Of a stretch of 64,000 nt of DNA, positions 22,101-31,101 are shown piece after piece (within the stretch, counting starts at the first letter, position 1; every line of letters starts with the position of its first letter). The stretch lies in assembly GCA_934047225.1 (NCBI GenBank), contig OW203987.1:1639501-1703500 (forward strand), written 5' to 3'. The notes under the pieces were generated by a model, which made no database searches, was not told where the DNA came from, and saw only the letters and a list, made by a program, of their open reading frames with translations. Source of the stretch: Ypsolopha sequella (Eukaryota; Arthropoda; Insecta; Lepidoptera; Ypsolophidae). Made by a program: the position numbers and the translations under genes.

Positions 22101-25100
22101 GCAGTGACGGACAGACATACGCAGACGAGGATGGGCCCAGCCACGGCCTCGATGGTGAGATCATTTCGAAGACAAGTCTACCATACCTAGTATTATATTA
22201 TCTGTGACCGAACCTACCCATAATGTAAAGATCAGTGGCATAATGACGGAGATTATGTCAGATATTCATGGTCATGAGATCTAACTGGATTCGTGCTGGG
22301 GGCTCGGTTGGTGATCATTGAACCTTGTTCCTGGTCCCTGGCCGGGTCTCCGGTATGGGTTCGGGCGGTTGATTGGATTTCACCTTGTATAATAATATTT
22401 TACCTATAATTTTAATCGTATATATATTGCTACATAAATTAAATAAACGTTTATTCTAAGTAGTTCATGTACATTTATTATTTTATTACATATATTTTTA
22501 TAAGATTAAAATTTGACTTGTGAAACGTGTATTATATATACCTACTTTGCAAAATAAACTTTTTGAATTTTGAATTTTGGATGTGCAGAAGCAGGTTAAT
22601 AAGTTTCACTATCTGGGGACCACTATGATATCCAAGTTTTACATTGATGACGAGATCAAAAGCAGGATCGGTACTGCTGCCGCTGCATTTGGGAATCTGA
22701 GCTCCAAGGTCTTCTGCTCGCACAATCTGTAACTGGCCGCTTAGATCTCAGTACATATGGACATTGTGCTTATGTTTATAGGTACTACAGGGAGTACTAA
22801 GGTGCTGGCAGAAAACCAGCGTTGTTTATCTACAACATTTTCTGAGCCAGGGCCATTTAAGTTTTACAGTGCTTGATATATTTATTGTAAAATTGTACTT
22901 GGGTTATATACTGATGTTAATATTTTTACTTTTATTTTTTTCAAAATACAAGTTATTTATTGGTAAATAAAATTATGATGTTGGGGAAGCCGGAAACTAG
23001 CGATAGTACTCGTCCATACGAACAACTTTTGCTGTGGAGCCAAACCTTAAATCGTGTAAAAAAAAAACGCTGTTCCAAAGAAAAGTGCCAAAGCTACTCG
23101 ACCAAAATGTATGAAACAACTGATTTTTTTTCTCGATTTCTCAAATTTTACTAACGAAAAGTTGTTTATTGCCAGTTAACGGCTTCCGCAACTTCATATT
23201 AAACTTTAATCTTTAACAACTTACTTATTCAAATGTAATTACACAATATAACTTTAAATATATACAATAAATAAAAGAAAATTTAAAACTTGAAATATAT
23301 TTCGGCCCTTAATGGGCCGTCATCAGTCAAATGTTAAAAAATTACAAATATACCATAGTAATAAAAAATAAAAAAGACAACAGCTAGTATATTTTTTTTG
23401 TTTGTATTAGTTTTCAATATTACATTTCAACTGTTTTTGCTTAAATTGTTTAAAACATGTGCATTGTGTTCGTGAATCAATTTCTATTCAATTGTACCGA
23501 CTAGGATTCGAGTGTTCGCTATGACCGAAGTGTTCGTCATGATCGAAGACGATTGGAGCCGACAAACATCGCTTCTGAAATAAAGTTAAATTTAATTTAA
23601 TCTCCAGGTCACAGTGAGTTCAACATGGTAGACGGGAACATAGCGCCGCGCGTGGACCTTCCCTCCGTGTGCCGACAAATGTGGTTCGTGGAGCCGATGG
23701 CGTGGATGCGTGACGTCACACACGACACTCAGGGCAAGCTGCACTGCCCCAAGTGTCAGAACAAGATCGGCAGCTTCAGCTGGGTCATGGGTGAGTACAC
23801 CATGAGGGGAGACTGGACCAGCGAGCCTATTATGTATCTCTAGTTGCCAACTTAACTGGGTGCCTATCATCAAAAACATAGATATACTATCGAATTCCGA
23901 TTGTCTAAGGATATGTTCACACTTGAAGTGACGACACAGTTCGTAAATAGTTCAATACCCACTAAAGACAATTTTGAAAGTTCATTTTTTATCTATGTTT
24001 TTGATGATAGACACCCAGTCTAATTGGCAACCAAAGATACAGAATAGGGAGGCTGGTCTAGGAGATTATATCTAAACTGGAGGACGCGTGGGTTTAATAT
24101 TATTTTCAATGCATGTGCTCGTAAAGGCCCACTTTTTATGCATCAAAACCGAACAAAAAGTCGATTATTTTGCCCTAGGGCTTTATTATTATTATTTTTT
24201 TTAATTTATTTACAATGGTTGGCTAACCTGCAGACTTTCCTGTGTACCCTAGATGTTATACTTTTTTTTTCCACTGTTTAACGGCTCTGGATACAGTCCT
24301 TTTGAGCCAATCATAATTTAAAGTTCACAAGATTTTATATTTGTTTTCATTTCCTCACACTATGCATTGAAAAACGTAGTATGATACACGGGCGTAAAAG
24401 CAATAAATTACTCTGTTACGTTTAAAACACTCTTTTTGTACGTTTAAAACACTAATTTATTCCGTTTCGCCCTTGTAGCATGAACTACAATTTAGATGCT
24501 GTAAAAATGTAGTTTAAAACACACTGTAATTCAGGCCCCATCCCTACTAATGAGTAAAAGCTAAATATTGTTACTTTGTTGTCTAAAATACTGATTGGAA
24601 ACTTTAACTATTACATAGTAGGCCCATTAACATGTAAATTAAGTTGTTTATATAATATAGGTACATAAATGAAATAAATATATCATCACGAGGGGGTGTC
24701 AGAGGTGTCCCGAGTGTGAACTGTGAAATGCATGACCAGTCCGTACTCGGTACACCCGTGTTTCACTGACGATTATTACGTCCCTTCTAATTTATCTTCT
24801 CATCAAACATAAACGAGCTGTTGGGTCTGGTACCATGGTTAACTGGATCGTAAAGGTAATAATGCGCATACAAATCTTCGCCACTGTTCGTATTTCCTTA
24901 CACTTTCTATACAGTCAATAAGGTCACGTGGTACGTCCGGTCGCTCGGCTATAGATTTGTATGCGCATTATTACTTTGTGAGTACTGTATGTGACAGTTA
25001 CATAAACCACTATTCGATATATTATATTCAGCTGCAAAATCCTAGTAGATTATCCTATGTATTTGTTTCCAGGTTGCAAGTGTCCGTGCGGCCAGAAAGT

Positions 25101-25176
25101 GGCGCCAGCGTTCTACTTGGTACCTTCTAAAGTAGAGTGGTCAAACATAGTGCAAAATGTTCAGTTTACTGTGTGA
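16066..25176 (+). CDS. DUSP12: DUSP12-like dual-specificity phosphatase, nine exons (420 aa)
   Basis: Exons 16066-16183, 16733-16864, 17951-18050, 19245-19480, 20072-20220, 21208-21277, 21984-22154, 23608-23790 and 25073-25176 join in frame to 421 codons including TGA. Relatives (DUSP12/YVH1) combine a Tyr/Ser/Thr phosphatase domain with a C-terminal zinc-binding domain and act in ribosome maturation and stress signalling. Seen here: the DSP start LYLGNLSCARDANELQRLGV, candidate general acid Asp86 in LADVPKEDL, catalytic HCYFGVSRS with Cys117 and Arg123, then the zinc ligands YRCKKCRR (Cys225/Cys228), SVCRQMWFVEPMAW, LHCPKCQNKIGSFSW and GCKCPCGQKVAPAF. It is about 80 aa longer than the human protein, mainly through a Glu/Ser/Asp-rich linker in exon 7. 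All introns have GT/AG ends. Confidence 0.93.
16252..16432. repeat. Dispersed intronic repeat (CTAGCGACCCGCCCCCGCTTCG type)
   Basis: It begins ACTAGCGACCCGCCC and ends CGACTTTGTTTTATACTATG with GGGACAGACAGACAG near the end. I recall this as a very common lepidopteran repeat; its class is not resolved from one copy. Confidence 0.6.
16733..16864 (+). CDS. DUSP12: DUSP12-like exon 2
   Basis: Reads GNLSCARDANELQRLGVTHI and ends KYVK before AAAT|GTAAGT. It forms the core of the N-terminal phosphatase fold. Confidence 0.9.
17506..17896. mobile_element. Hairpin MITE with ~180-bp arms in DUSP12 intron 2
   Basis: The left arm starts TTAATAGCGGTTTTGCTGCC and the right arm ends AAACCGCTCTTAA. The arms pair through TTGAATTCAAAATTCACTC and CCATTGGTTCCTGTAAACTAG, with a short AT-rich centre near 17700. 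A separate small palindrome, CATCGATATACGATATTG, lies at about 17320. Confidence 0.85.
17951..18050 (+). CDS. DUSP12: DUSP12-like exon 3 (ends within the catalytic Cys codon)
   Basis: From LADVPKEDL to VLVHC. The intron splits the catalytic cysteine codon TG|C. Donor CACTG|GTAAGT. Confidence 0.92.
18494..18602. repeat. Dispersed repeat, copy 2 of 12515-12662
   Basis: Shares ACCACCATGGTATGTATTATG, GTGGTTGGTTTATACTGC and TTTAATCTGATGACCACACC with the earlier copy. Shorter by about 30 bp. Confidence 0.6.
18862..19047 (+). CDS. Small hypothetical ORF (61 aa) in DUSP12 intron 3
   Basis: ATG to TAA, Arg/Ser/Ala-rich and basic, beginning MSASARARASRKFKSSPSLE and ending RAEKDVLR. GC content rises here against the flanking intron, and the ATG is preceded by AT-rich sequence with AATAAA-like words. 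No domain is recognised and no second copy occurs in the window. It could be an exon or leader of a transposon, or chance. Confidence 0.25.
   Translation: MSASARARASRKFKSSPSLERGGNGPRMPRIGTPMSGAEPARRFQGRIKAAKARAEKDVLR
19245..19480 (+). CDS. DUSP12: DUSP12-like exon 4 (P-loop YFGVSRS onward)
   Basis: Completes the Cys codon, then YFGVSRSAAVVIAYIMEKYK and KSKRRFIGPNIGFVAQLKLF, the helix pair after the P-loop. Donor CAAG|GTGGGC. Confidence 0.93.
19679..20038 (+). mobile_element. GATG-tailed retroposon, copy 1
   Basis: Starts GTGGTAGAGCTGATGCCGG and ends CAGCAGTGGACGAACTAG with a GATG-type tail, as do 21403-21774, 53951-54312 and (minus) 33518-33851. An ATGACGTG word flanks both ends and may be the target duplication. 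The shared 5' start suggests a discrete non-autonomous retroposon rather than random LINE truncation. Confidence 0.7.
20072..20220 (+). CDS. DUSP12: DUSP12-like exon 5 (first zinc ligand pair)
   Basis: VKILPQLFADLVKPDPG, then YRCKKCRRVVAAQSNIIPH. Donor GAG|GTCAGA is the least consensus of the set but gives the only in-frame join. Confidence 0.9.
20240..20500 (+). repeat. Dispersed repeat, copy 2 of 14326-14575 (inverted)
   Basis: Contains CTCAAGTTATTTACCTACAC, CCGCACACGCTTGTGTGTGTG and GGTTCTGGTTCCCC, the reverse complement of the first copy, and ends in an AT run. Confidence 0.65.
20503..20690 (-). mobile_element. SINE 3' part, minus strand (family S)
   Basis: TATATCGTCACGACTTGAAT to GTACTTCGGGCACAAA matches the body of the full SINE at 54358-54600. 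The tRNA-like head is missing. Confidence 0.7.
20876..21085 (-). pseudogene. 5' end of a THAP-domain DNA transposon, copy 2
   Basis: Reverse-complement copy of 13585-13848: the GC-rich leader (GCGGGGGACCGCGAGGGACG on the plus strand) and, on minus, ATG at 20908 followed by codons for MVRFCSIYGC. Truncated after a few more codons. Confidence 0.6.
21208..21277 (+). CDS. DUSP12: DUSP12-like exon 6
   Basis: 23 codons plus one base, MKIELAKKGIRPPPSKLTGL, ending AATTGTTCCG|GTGAGA. Basic, proline-rich, and with one Cys. Confidence 0.85.
21403..21774 (+). mobile_element. GATG-tailed retroposon, copy 2, with 12-bp target duplication
   Basis: TATATAACAGGT occurs at 21391-21402 and again at 21775-21786, exactly flanking the element. 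The element ends (GATG/GGAT)n. This proves retroposition of a ~370-bp unit. Part of it reads as a protein-like frame (GRADAGLDCGG onward) conserved between copies, so it may be a LINE 3' end or SINE derived from one. Confidence 0.85.
21984..22154 (+). CDS. DUSP12: DUSP12-like exon 7 (acidic linker)
   Basis: 57 codons starting ENGQILIEKLKSLACQINEM and turning Glu/Asp/Ser-rich. It has no counterpart that I recall in the human protein and probably forms a flexible insert between the zinc ligands. Confidence 0.88.
22285..22582 (+). mobile_element. LINE 3' UTR fragment, family A
   Basis: From GGATTCGTGCTGGGGGCTCGG to the TTTGAATTTTGAATTT tail; near-identical to 2465-2788 and 48140-48440. Lies in DUSP12 intron 7. 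Confidence 0.85.
22980..23192. mobile_element. TIR element, copy 2 (family with 11445-11720)
   Basis: GTTGGGGAAGCCG at the left and CGGCTTCCGCAAC at the right, with inner arms CGAACAACTTTT/AAAAGTTGTT. Shares ACTCGTCCATACGAACAACT with copy 1. Just downstream, at about 23290, is a CGGCCCTTAATGGGCCG mini-palindrome, also seen in variant form at about 33140. Confidence 0.75.
23608..23790 (+). CDS. DUSP12: DUSP12-like exon 8 (zinc-binding core)
   Basis: Contains SVCRQMWFVEPMAWM and LHCPKCQNKIGSFSW. The matching human segments read FIEPVQWM and LLCPKCSAKLGSFNW. Donor ATGG|GTGAGT. Confidence 0.93.
23829..24049. mobile_element. MITE with ~58-bp TIRs, copy 1
   Basis: CTATTATGTATCTCTAGTTG and CAACCAAAGATACAGAATAG form the ends. 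The inner arms read CATCAAAAACATAGATA and TATCTATGTTTTTGATG. A second copy lies at 32158-32379. Confidence 0.85.
24101..24490. mobile_element. Dispersed non-autonomous element, copy 2
   Basis: Close copy of 6687-7075, with a small deletion in the terminal hairpin. Confidence 0.8.
24675..24790 (-). mobile_element. SINE 3' part, minus strand (family S)
   Basis: ATATCATCACGAGGGGGTG to GACGATTATTACGTCCC matches the body of 54358-54600. Truncated at both ends. Confidence 0.65.
24852..24977. mobile_element. Short MITE with TIR AAAGTAATAATGCGCATAC
   Basis: AAAGGTAATAATGCGCATAC is repeated inverted as GTATGCGCATTATTACTTTG, with TCTTCGCCACTGTTCG and CGTCCGGTCGCTCGG inside. A diverged copy is at 33262-33395. 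Confidence 0.8.
25073..25176 (+). CDS. DUSP12: DUSP12-like exon 9 (last zinc ligands, stop)
   Basis: GCKCPCGQKVAPAFYLVPSK to TGA at 25174-25176. The CxCxxG...PAF pattern closes the zinc domain. An AATAAA lies about 540 bp downstream near 25714; a poly-G run is at about 25347. Confidence 0.92.
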
Positions 25177-26051
25177 GTCTCAGATAAACACTGAGTGGAC
25201 ATCTCTTTGTTTGATATACTATGACGTTTCATCTCGTCAATCTAAGTTATCGTCAAGGGTCTTGACATGTATATCTGTTACTTTGTGGAACTCCATCATA
25301 AAAAAACTTTTGGATATAAATTGCTTGCATAAACATGTTTCATGCGGGGGGGGGGGCGGGGGGCGATTGAGCCTGCATTTTGAATGCATAGCAGGATTGT
25401 TCAGCGGATCATTAATATATATCCATAAGTACATGTCCACTTGTCTATCATTTTTGAAACATAGAATTCAGCAAGAAAATTAATTATTTACAGTACATAG
25501 ATAAAACGCATTCTGTTCTTATGCTAAAAGTGAGAATATTGAAGCTAAGTGGAGCGTGGATGAATCTGTTTGAGCCCGATTTCAGGGTATTCCAGTAAAA
25601 TGTGTTACCTTGTTGAACAATATCTCCTTGTTATTATATCTTTTACACTACCCTGTTTTCTTCCATACAATGTGAAACCAGTTTTCCATTTCTAGTCGAT
25701 TTTTGTCATTTAAATAAATAATTCCTGCAGTTTACGATAATATTTACTTGCATGTAAATGGGTAGTGCACATCTCAGTACTAAATGTACATTTTGAAGTG
25801 TTAAATGTATGAAAATAGTTTAAGTTTGATCGTTATCTGAACGTTGAAATGTAATAGATTTAGGAGATTATGAATGAATTAAATAATTATAACTGTTGGA
25901 AATATAATTTATTATTTTTATTTATTTTTGTAGTTTTATGATAGATAACATTAATAAATTTACTTACATCGAGGACTAGACTTACCCCCGGTTTCTGAAA
26001 GGCCAATCAAAGTTAACAGTAGATTAAAAAATAATTATCTGCGGATTAAGC

Positions 26052-26573
26052 CAGAAAAAGTGGGAATTTTACATTGAAAATTTATTGCATTCTGTACTCG
26101 TTATTGCAAAGCAAATCGGAGTGGATCTCTCGGAAACAGATATTGATAGTGTCAGTCGAGTTGGACCGCGTCTAGGTCTACAAGACTTAGGTGATCAGAA
26201 AATTGGGAGACCCTCACACAGACCAGTCGTTGTGCGTGTACTCCGAAAAGTTCACAGGGACAACTTGTTAAAAGCAGTTAAGTGTCGCAGGAATTTAAAA
26301 ACGAGTGACATAGGCATTGCCGGGCCAGCTCGTCAAATATTTCTAAACGAACGGCTCACACGAGCCACGCGTCAGTTATTTCGGGATGCCAGGGAACGAC
26401 ACAAATCCACTGGCTACTACAAACACTGCTGGGTTAGTGGAGGACGCATTTTTGTGCGAAAAGTCGATGGATCCCCGGCTCTTAGCATCGGATCGCAAGA
26501 CGAACTCGAGCAGCGTTTCAGCCAATCTAACCATCAACAAAAACGTGCAACTGGAGAGAGCGAGTCATTGTAA
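26052..26573 (+). CDS. LINE ORF1 protein, C-terminal part
   Basis: The frame is open from about 26052 without a start codon and ends in TAA. It reads a coiled/central part (LVIAKQIGVDLSETDIDSV, a pattern typical of ORF1 proteins) and then RNLKTSDIG, PARQIFLNERLTRATRQLF, ARERH and WVSGGRIFVRK. The latter resembles the Baculo_FP-like C-terminal module found in many CR1/Jockey ORF1 proteins, which bind the element RNA. The N-terminus was lost by 5' truncation. A separate 190-codon frame overlapping its end is a shadow. ORF2 begins about 375 bp downstream in another frame. Confidence 0.75.
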   Translation, partial: QKKWEFYIENLLHSVLVIAKQIGVDLSETDIDSVSRVGPRLGLQDLGDQKIGRPSHRPVVVRVLRKVHRDNLLKAVKCRRNLKTSDIGIAGPARQIFLNERLTRATRQLFRDARERHKSTGYYKHCWVSGGRIFVRKVDGSPALSIGSQDELEQRFSQSNHQQKRATGESESL

Positions 26574-26948
26574 GCGTAGATTAAGCATTGGTTATTTTCG
26601 TTTGGATTTTTCCGTGTATCAAGTAATGCTTTTCATCGTCTGGATGATTTCTAATTCACGTGGTAGAATGTTATTACAGAATTTATTACTGCACACGCTA
26701 AATGTGTATATATATATTGTATATTTATCGAATGTATGTTTATGTACTAAATATTTTATATTACACATATTACATTTAAAATCACACAAGACAAGCTTAT
26801 GTTTATTTAATAAAAATATTCTTAAAACGGACCACCAGGTAACAAATTGTAATGATGAGCTAATTTATAATTATCTTGGAAAAAAGTCGATCATAATCTA
26901 CGTAGTAATCAAAAATTATTATCACTTCCTTACTTGCGTACGCTCCAG

Positions 26949-29909
26949 ATGGCTTTAACAACTTTACGTACTATTGAAAACGATCTGGACAATACATACG
27001 AAATTAAATGCCACGAGATAGCTACCCTTGAAGAATGCGAGTCCGTTTTAAAGAAAAACTATCAACTAAGAATTATTACATATAATATAAGAAGCATTAC
27101 ACGTAACTTGGATAGTTTTTTAGTTATTTTAAAACGATTAAATTTAAATATTGACGTTATAATCCTGACGGAGTGTAGGCTTAGCGACAATACAGTTGTT
27201 GGAACTATAGATGGGTATTCAATGTTTAAATCAACAAAATTTATAAATCAAAACTGCGGAGTAGTTGCATACGTAAAATCTGACTTGGAAGCAACAATGG
27301 TTGAACCTGCCTTTGAACAGGGAAACTGTATCACTTTGAACATTCCCAACTATCCAACAATATTAGGTATTTATCGCTCCCCCTCATTTTACGATCCAAC
27401 CGAGTTTTTAAAATCTCTTGGCAATGTATTACAAAGTCTAGATAAAAGGCGTCGCGTGATTTTAGCTGGAGATATTAACATAGACCTTGCTTCAAAAGAT
27501 ACAATAAGAGGACGTTCAGAGTATTTGTGCCTGACAGCAGAAAATGGTCTAATTCCGGCGGTAACTAAGCCAACACGAGAATTGTCATGTTTAGATCACG
27601 TTTTTGTAAACTCTGATGCTATTGTCGAGACAGTTGTTTGTAAAACAGCCGTCACCGATCACGATCTTGTTATACTGGGCATGCAACTAAAAATAGAAAA
27701 GCCTAAAAAACGCATTGTCTTGAAAGTAGACGACGAGGCAGTGTTGAATGAGGTACAGGATATTGACTGGGCTTTTGTAACTAATGAGCCGTCGGTAGAG
27801 AAAGCGGCAGAAAATTTTATGGAGACGTTAACGTCTATTGTCAAAAAACATACAAAGGAGATACAAGTTCCAAGGTCAAAATTTAACATAAAACCATGGA
27901 TCACACCTGGCTTAATAAAATGCATTAAAAACAAAGACTCCTTACATAAAAAAGCTCGAAAGTACCCTAACGATAACACAGTGCAAATTACTTATTTACG
28001 ATACCGTAATTACTGCAACAAACTACTTAATAGTCTTAAAATTGAATACGAAAGAAAGGAATTAAATCAAAATAAAAATGACGTAAGAAAACTTTGGAAT
28101 ACTATTAAAGACATTTGCCATGCACATAAACCCAAAAGTCTTAATACCGTATTATTATCAACAAGCAATAATCCACAGGAAGCTGTGGATAAATGTAACA
28201 AATATTTTTCCACGGTTGGGAGTAACCTGGCCAATAAAATATTGGACAATATGGGAATAAATGAAACCACGCTAGCTTTACAAACCCGCTCTCAAAATTC
28301 ATCTATAGCCTCCCTCTTCTTTAACCCAACTGACGATTTGGAACTCAGCTCAATCATTCAGCAGCTTCCGACAAATAGCGCCCCTGGTCCCGATAATGTT
28401 GGAAATAGATTAATTAAAAAATTAAAGCATCACATTTTGACCCCTCTTACATATATCTGTAATGCTAGTCTGTCAAGTGGCGTTTTTCCGCGGGTATGGA
28501 AGATCGCGTCTGTCTCTCCGATTCATAAAAGTGGACCCAAAAATGATCCTTCAAACTACCGTCCAATATCCCTCCTACCAGCATTCTCTAAGATACTGGA
28601 AAAGATTGTTAACCGCCGATTGGTACAGTTCCTTGAGAGTCACGATTTCCTTTACGCCAGACAATATGGTTTTAGACACGGCAGGTCGACCGAGAATGCT
28701 GTTGGAGATATGACCAACCTTGTTTCTTCCATTTTGGATAACGGTCAGGCATGTGTAGGTGTCTTTTTAGATTTAGCAAAGGCCTTTGACACAGTGTCTG
28801 TCCCTATACTGTTAAAGAAGTTGGAGAGTTTCGGAATCAGGGGAATAGTCCTCGACTGGTTCCGAAGTTATCTAACAAATCGGAAGCAATGTGTTAAGAT
28901 TGGTAACTACATAAGCTCCACCGCAGATGTTATCTTTGGTGTCCCACAGGGCAGCATTCTCGGTCCTACTTTGTTCTTAATGTACCTCAATGACATATCA
29001 TCCTTACAAATGAATAAAGCTGAACTCTTCTGCTACGCAGATGACACAGCAATTATTTTCCATGGCGAAACATGGAATGACGCTTTTCTTTCGGCTGAAA
29101 AGGGTATGTCTATGATTTCAACCTGGCTTCAGAGAAACTTATTGACGTTAAATGAAGAAAAAACAAAATACTTATGTTTTCATAAAACATCGGCATCACA
29201 ACCGCCAGAAACAGCTTGTCTTAGGATCCACAAATGCGGTGTTACGAGAATAAATTCAGTTCCATCATGTTCATGTACACAGTTATGTAAAGCATCTTCT
29301 TTAAAATACTTGGGCGTGACACTGGACCAACATCTTTCGTTTAAAGAACATATTCATCTACTGTCAAATAGAGTCAGAAAAGTAATAAATATTATGAAAT
29401 TTATCCGTAATTCAGCAGACATAGACCTTCTAAAAAGTATTTATTCGGCTATATGTGAATCATTGATGACTTATTGTATTCCAGTATGGGGTGGAGCTGG
29501 TAAAACCGCAATGATGGAGGTAGAGAGAGCACAGCGCTCAGTTATAAAAGTTATGTTTAAGCGGAAATATAGGCACCCCACTGATTCACTATATTCAGAA
29601 TCCAAACTCCTGAGTGTTCGCCGACTGTTTATTCGGAAAATTGTACTCATGGTTCACAAGAGTTTACTTAACTCACCTCACTACTCTCACATCATAAGAA
29701 AGCGAATTTATAAAGCCCCGGTTAAACGAATCAACACAGCATTTGCTCAAAAATTTAGTGATTTCCTGCATCCATTTGTCTACAACAAGCTTCATAAAAT
29801 TTGCGACCTTCGTGATTTAAGTTGCATCGAAGTTAAAAGAAAATTAAACGAAGCTCTTCTCAGTATGACCTACAACGAGACGGAGGAAATTCTTAAAATC
29901 ACCACCTAA
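26949..29909 (+). CDS. LINE ORF2: endonuclease-reverse transcriptase (986 aa)
   Basis: Intact from ATG 26949 to TAA. The N-terminal third is an apurinic-type endonuclease: LRIITYNIRS, VIILTECRL, VILAGDINID, LDHVFVNSDA and TAVTDHDLVIL. The middle is a reverse transcriptase: NSAPGPDNVGNRLIKKL, SPIHKSGPKNDPSNYRPIS, FLDLAKAFDTV, GVPQGSILGPTLF and the catalytic CYADD. The C-terminal part has SLKYLGVTLD and CIPVWGGAGK, as in Jockey/CR1 relatives. No frameshift or stop is present, so the protein could be functional although the element is 5'-truncated. It nicks DNA and copies the element RNA at the target site. A TTG-initiated extension of five codons is possible but unlikely. Confidence 0.9.
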   Translation: MALTTLRTIENDLDNTYEIKCHEIATLEECESVLKKNYQLRIITYNIRSITRNLDSFLVILKRLNLNIDVIILTECRLSDNTVVGTIDGYSMFKSTKFINQNCGVVAYVKSDLEATMVEPAFEQGNCITLNIPNYPTILGIYRSPSFYDPTEFLKSLGNVLQSLDKRRRVILAGDINIDLASKDTIRGRSEYLCLTAENGLIPAVTKPTRELSCLDHVFVNSDAIVETVVCKTAVTDHDLVILGMQLKIEKPKKRIVLKVDDEAVLNEVQDIDWAFVTNEPSVEKAAENFMETLTSIVKKHTKEIQVPRSKFNIKPWITPGLIKCIKNKDSLHKKARKYPNDNTVQITYLRYRNYCNKLLNSLKIEYERKELNQNKNDVRKLWNTIKDICHAHKPKSLNTVLLSTSNNPQEAVDKCNKYFSTVGSNLANKILDNMGINETTLALQTRSQNSSIASLFFNPTDDLELSSIIQQLPTNSAPGPDNVGNRLIKKLKHHILTPLTYICNASLSSGVFPRVWKIASVSPIHKSGPKNDPSNYRPISLLPAFSKILEKIVNRRLVQFLESHDFLYARQYGFRHGRSTENAVGDMTNLVSSILDNGQACVGVFLDLAKAFDTVSVPILLKKLESFGIRGIVLDWFRSYLTNRKQCVKIGNYISSTADVIFGVPQGSILGPTLFLMYLNDISSLQMNKAELFCYADDTAIIFHGETWNDAFLSAEKGMSMISTWLQRNLLTLNEEKTKYLCFHKTSASQPPETACLRIHKCGVTRINSVPSCSCTQLCKASSLKYLGVTLDQHLSFKEHIHLLSNRVRKVINIMKFIRNSADIDLLKSIYSAICESLMTYCIPVWGGAGKTAMMEVERAQRSVIKVMFKRKYRHPTDSLYSESKLLSVRRLFIRKIVLMVHKSLLNSPHYSHIIRKRIYKAPVKRINTAFAQKFSDFLHPFVYNKLHKICDLRDLSCIEVKRKLNEALLSMTYNETEEILKITT

Positions 29910-30033
29910 TGGACTCCGATCTTATTAGTATTAGATCTTATTAGATTAGATTAGATCTTATTAGTTCAAATCATATTACACATCCTACTACATATATATA
30001 CAATCAATATTTATATTTATTTATGTATATATT

Positions 30034-30035
<2 letters not shown>

Positions 30036-30096
<61 letters not shown>
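30036..30096. repeat. (TA)n microsatellite in LINE 3' UTR
   Basis: About 60 bp of uninterrupted TA repeats after GTGTATATA. Confidence 0.95.
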
Positions 30097-30100
<4 letters not shown>

Positions 30101-30927
30101 GGAAAATAAGGAAAAATAACATTCAATTAGTGTGTGATGAATCCGAATTTATTTTCTTTTTGTTTTACTTTTATTTTTAGTTAGAATGTAGTTAGCATAA
30201 TTGTAAATAACCTGTTTTTAATTTTTATCTTAAATTCTAAACTGACTGACTGACTAACACTAATACTGCCTAACTTTTTGCGGAAACCATAAATCTTGGA
30301 AAAAAATTACTGTCGGTACCCACGAGTCAAGCTCGCTTAGTCTGGGGCCACAAGAATACTTCAATTGTAAAATAGGTAAAATACTTTATATTTAGGTTTT
30401 TTTCTTAGTAATTAAGTTCTTTATTGTAAGAATCTTTGTTCGTATTTGGTAAATAAATAATTTTGAATTTTTGAATTTGAATTTTGAAATCAAAAATTAA
30501 CTAAGTTAATTATTGATTCATCACTATTCAGACTTCATATATGCTTTATTTTCACCGTTATTTGCGGTTAAAGTTTTTTAATCTACTGTTAACTTTGATT
30601 GGCCTTTCAGAAACCGGGGGTCACTCTTACACGTCTTTACTTGTATCAACAGCATGAAAATTTAATATTTTGCTGAGATCTACTGAGATCAGTATCTACT
30701 GCTCGTGATAAACAACGACATTGGAATATCGTTGAATTTACACACTAGAATCAAAATTAAATAACTTGTAGACTTAACAATAATAATAATACATCAATGT
30801 GCCTTAATTAACGACTAGCGGATATTTCAACTCCGATACGATTGTGGGGGTCACAACCCATAGTTAAAATTAGTGATGGCCCCGTGTGGTGGCGAGCGAG
30901 ATGAGTGTACAAAACGTAGCTGTCAGT

Positions 30928-31101
30928 CTACTCGGTGAGCGTGTCTCGCTGCGGGTCCCGCGGCATGGCGGGGATGTCCCTGAGCGCCAACTTGTGCTGC
31001 CTCATCAGGTGGGACTTGCGCTTCCAGCTGTCCACGAACGCTTGGCTGCAGTACGGACACTTGAACGGCAGCTCGCCGGTGTGGGTGCGTGTGTGGCGCG
31101 C
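30928..31101 (-). CDS. ZAD-C2H2 gene exon 6 (end of finger 7, finger 8, stop)
   Basis: Acceptor CCACCAG, then [20 protein letters not shown] and a 24-residue tail. It completes finger 7 as GLARHTRTH. Confidence 0.9.
   Translation of the reverse strand, partial: ARHTRTHTGELPFKCPYCSQAFVDSWKRKSHLMRQHKLALRDIPAMPRDPQRDTLTE

Larger units (their letters stand above)
26045..30489 (+). mobile_element. Jockey/CR1-type LINE, 5'-truncated, ORF2 intact
   Basis: Contains the C-terminal part of ORF1, a complete ORF2 and a 3' UTR with a (TA)n run. It ends GAATTTTTGAATTTGAATTTTG, a tail like that of the family A LINE. The 5' boundary is near 26045, inside the TIR element. No target duplication was resolved. 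Confidence 0.85.
25984..30621. mobile_element. TIR element interrupted by a LINE
   Basis: CCCCCGGTTTCTGAAAGGCC at 25985 is repeated inverted as GGCCTTTCAGAAACCGGGGG ending at 30620. The match runs about 48 bp through GTTAACAGTAGATTAAAAAA. The LINE at 26045-30489 sits between the arms. The pre-insertion element would be only about 200 bp. Confidence 0.8.

Noticed and set aside
26386..26958. 190-codon plus-strand frame between LINE ORF1 and ORF2
   Set aside because: It overlaps ORF1 in another frame and runs into AT-rich inter-ORF sequence. No motif; a shadow.
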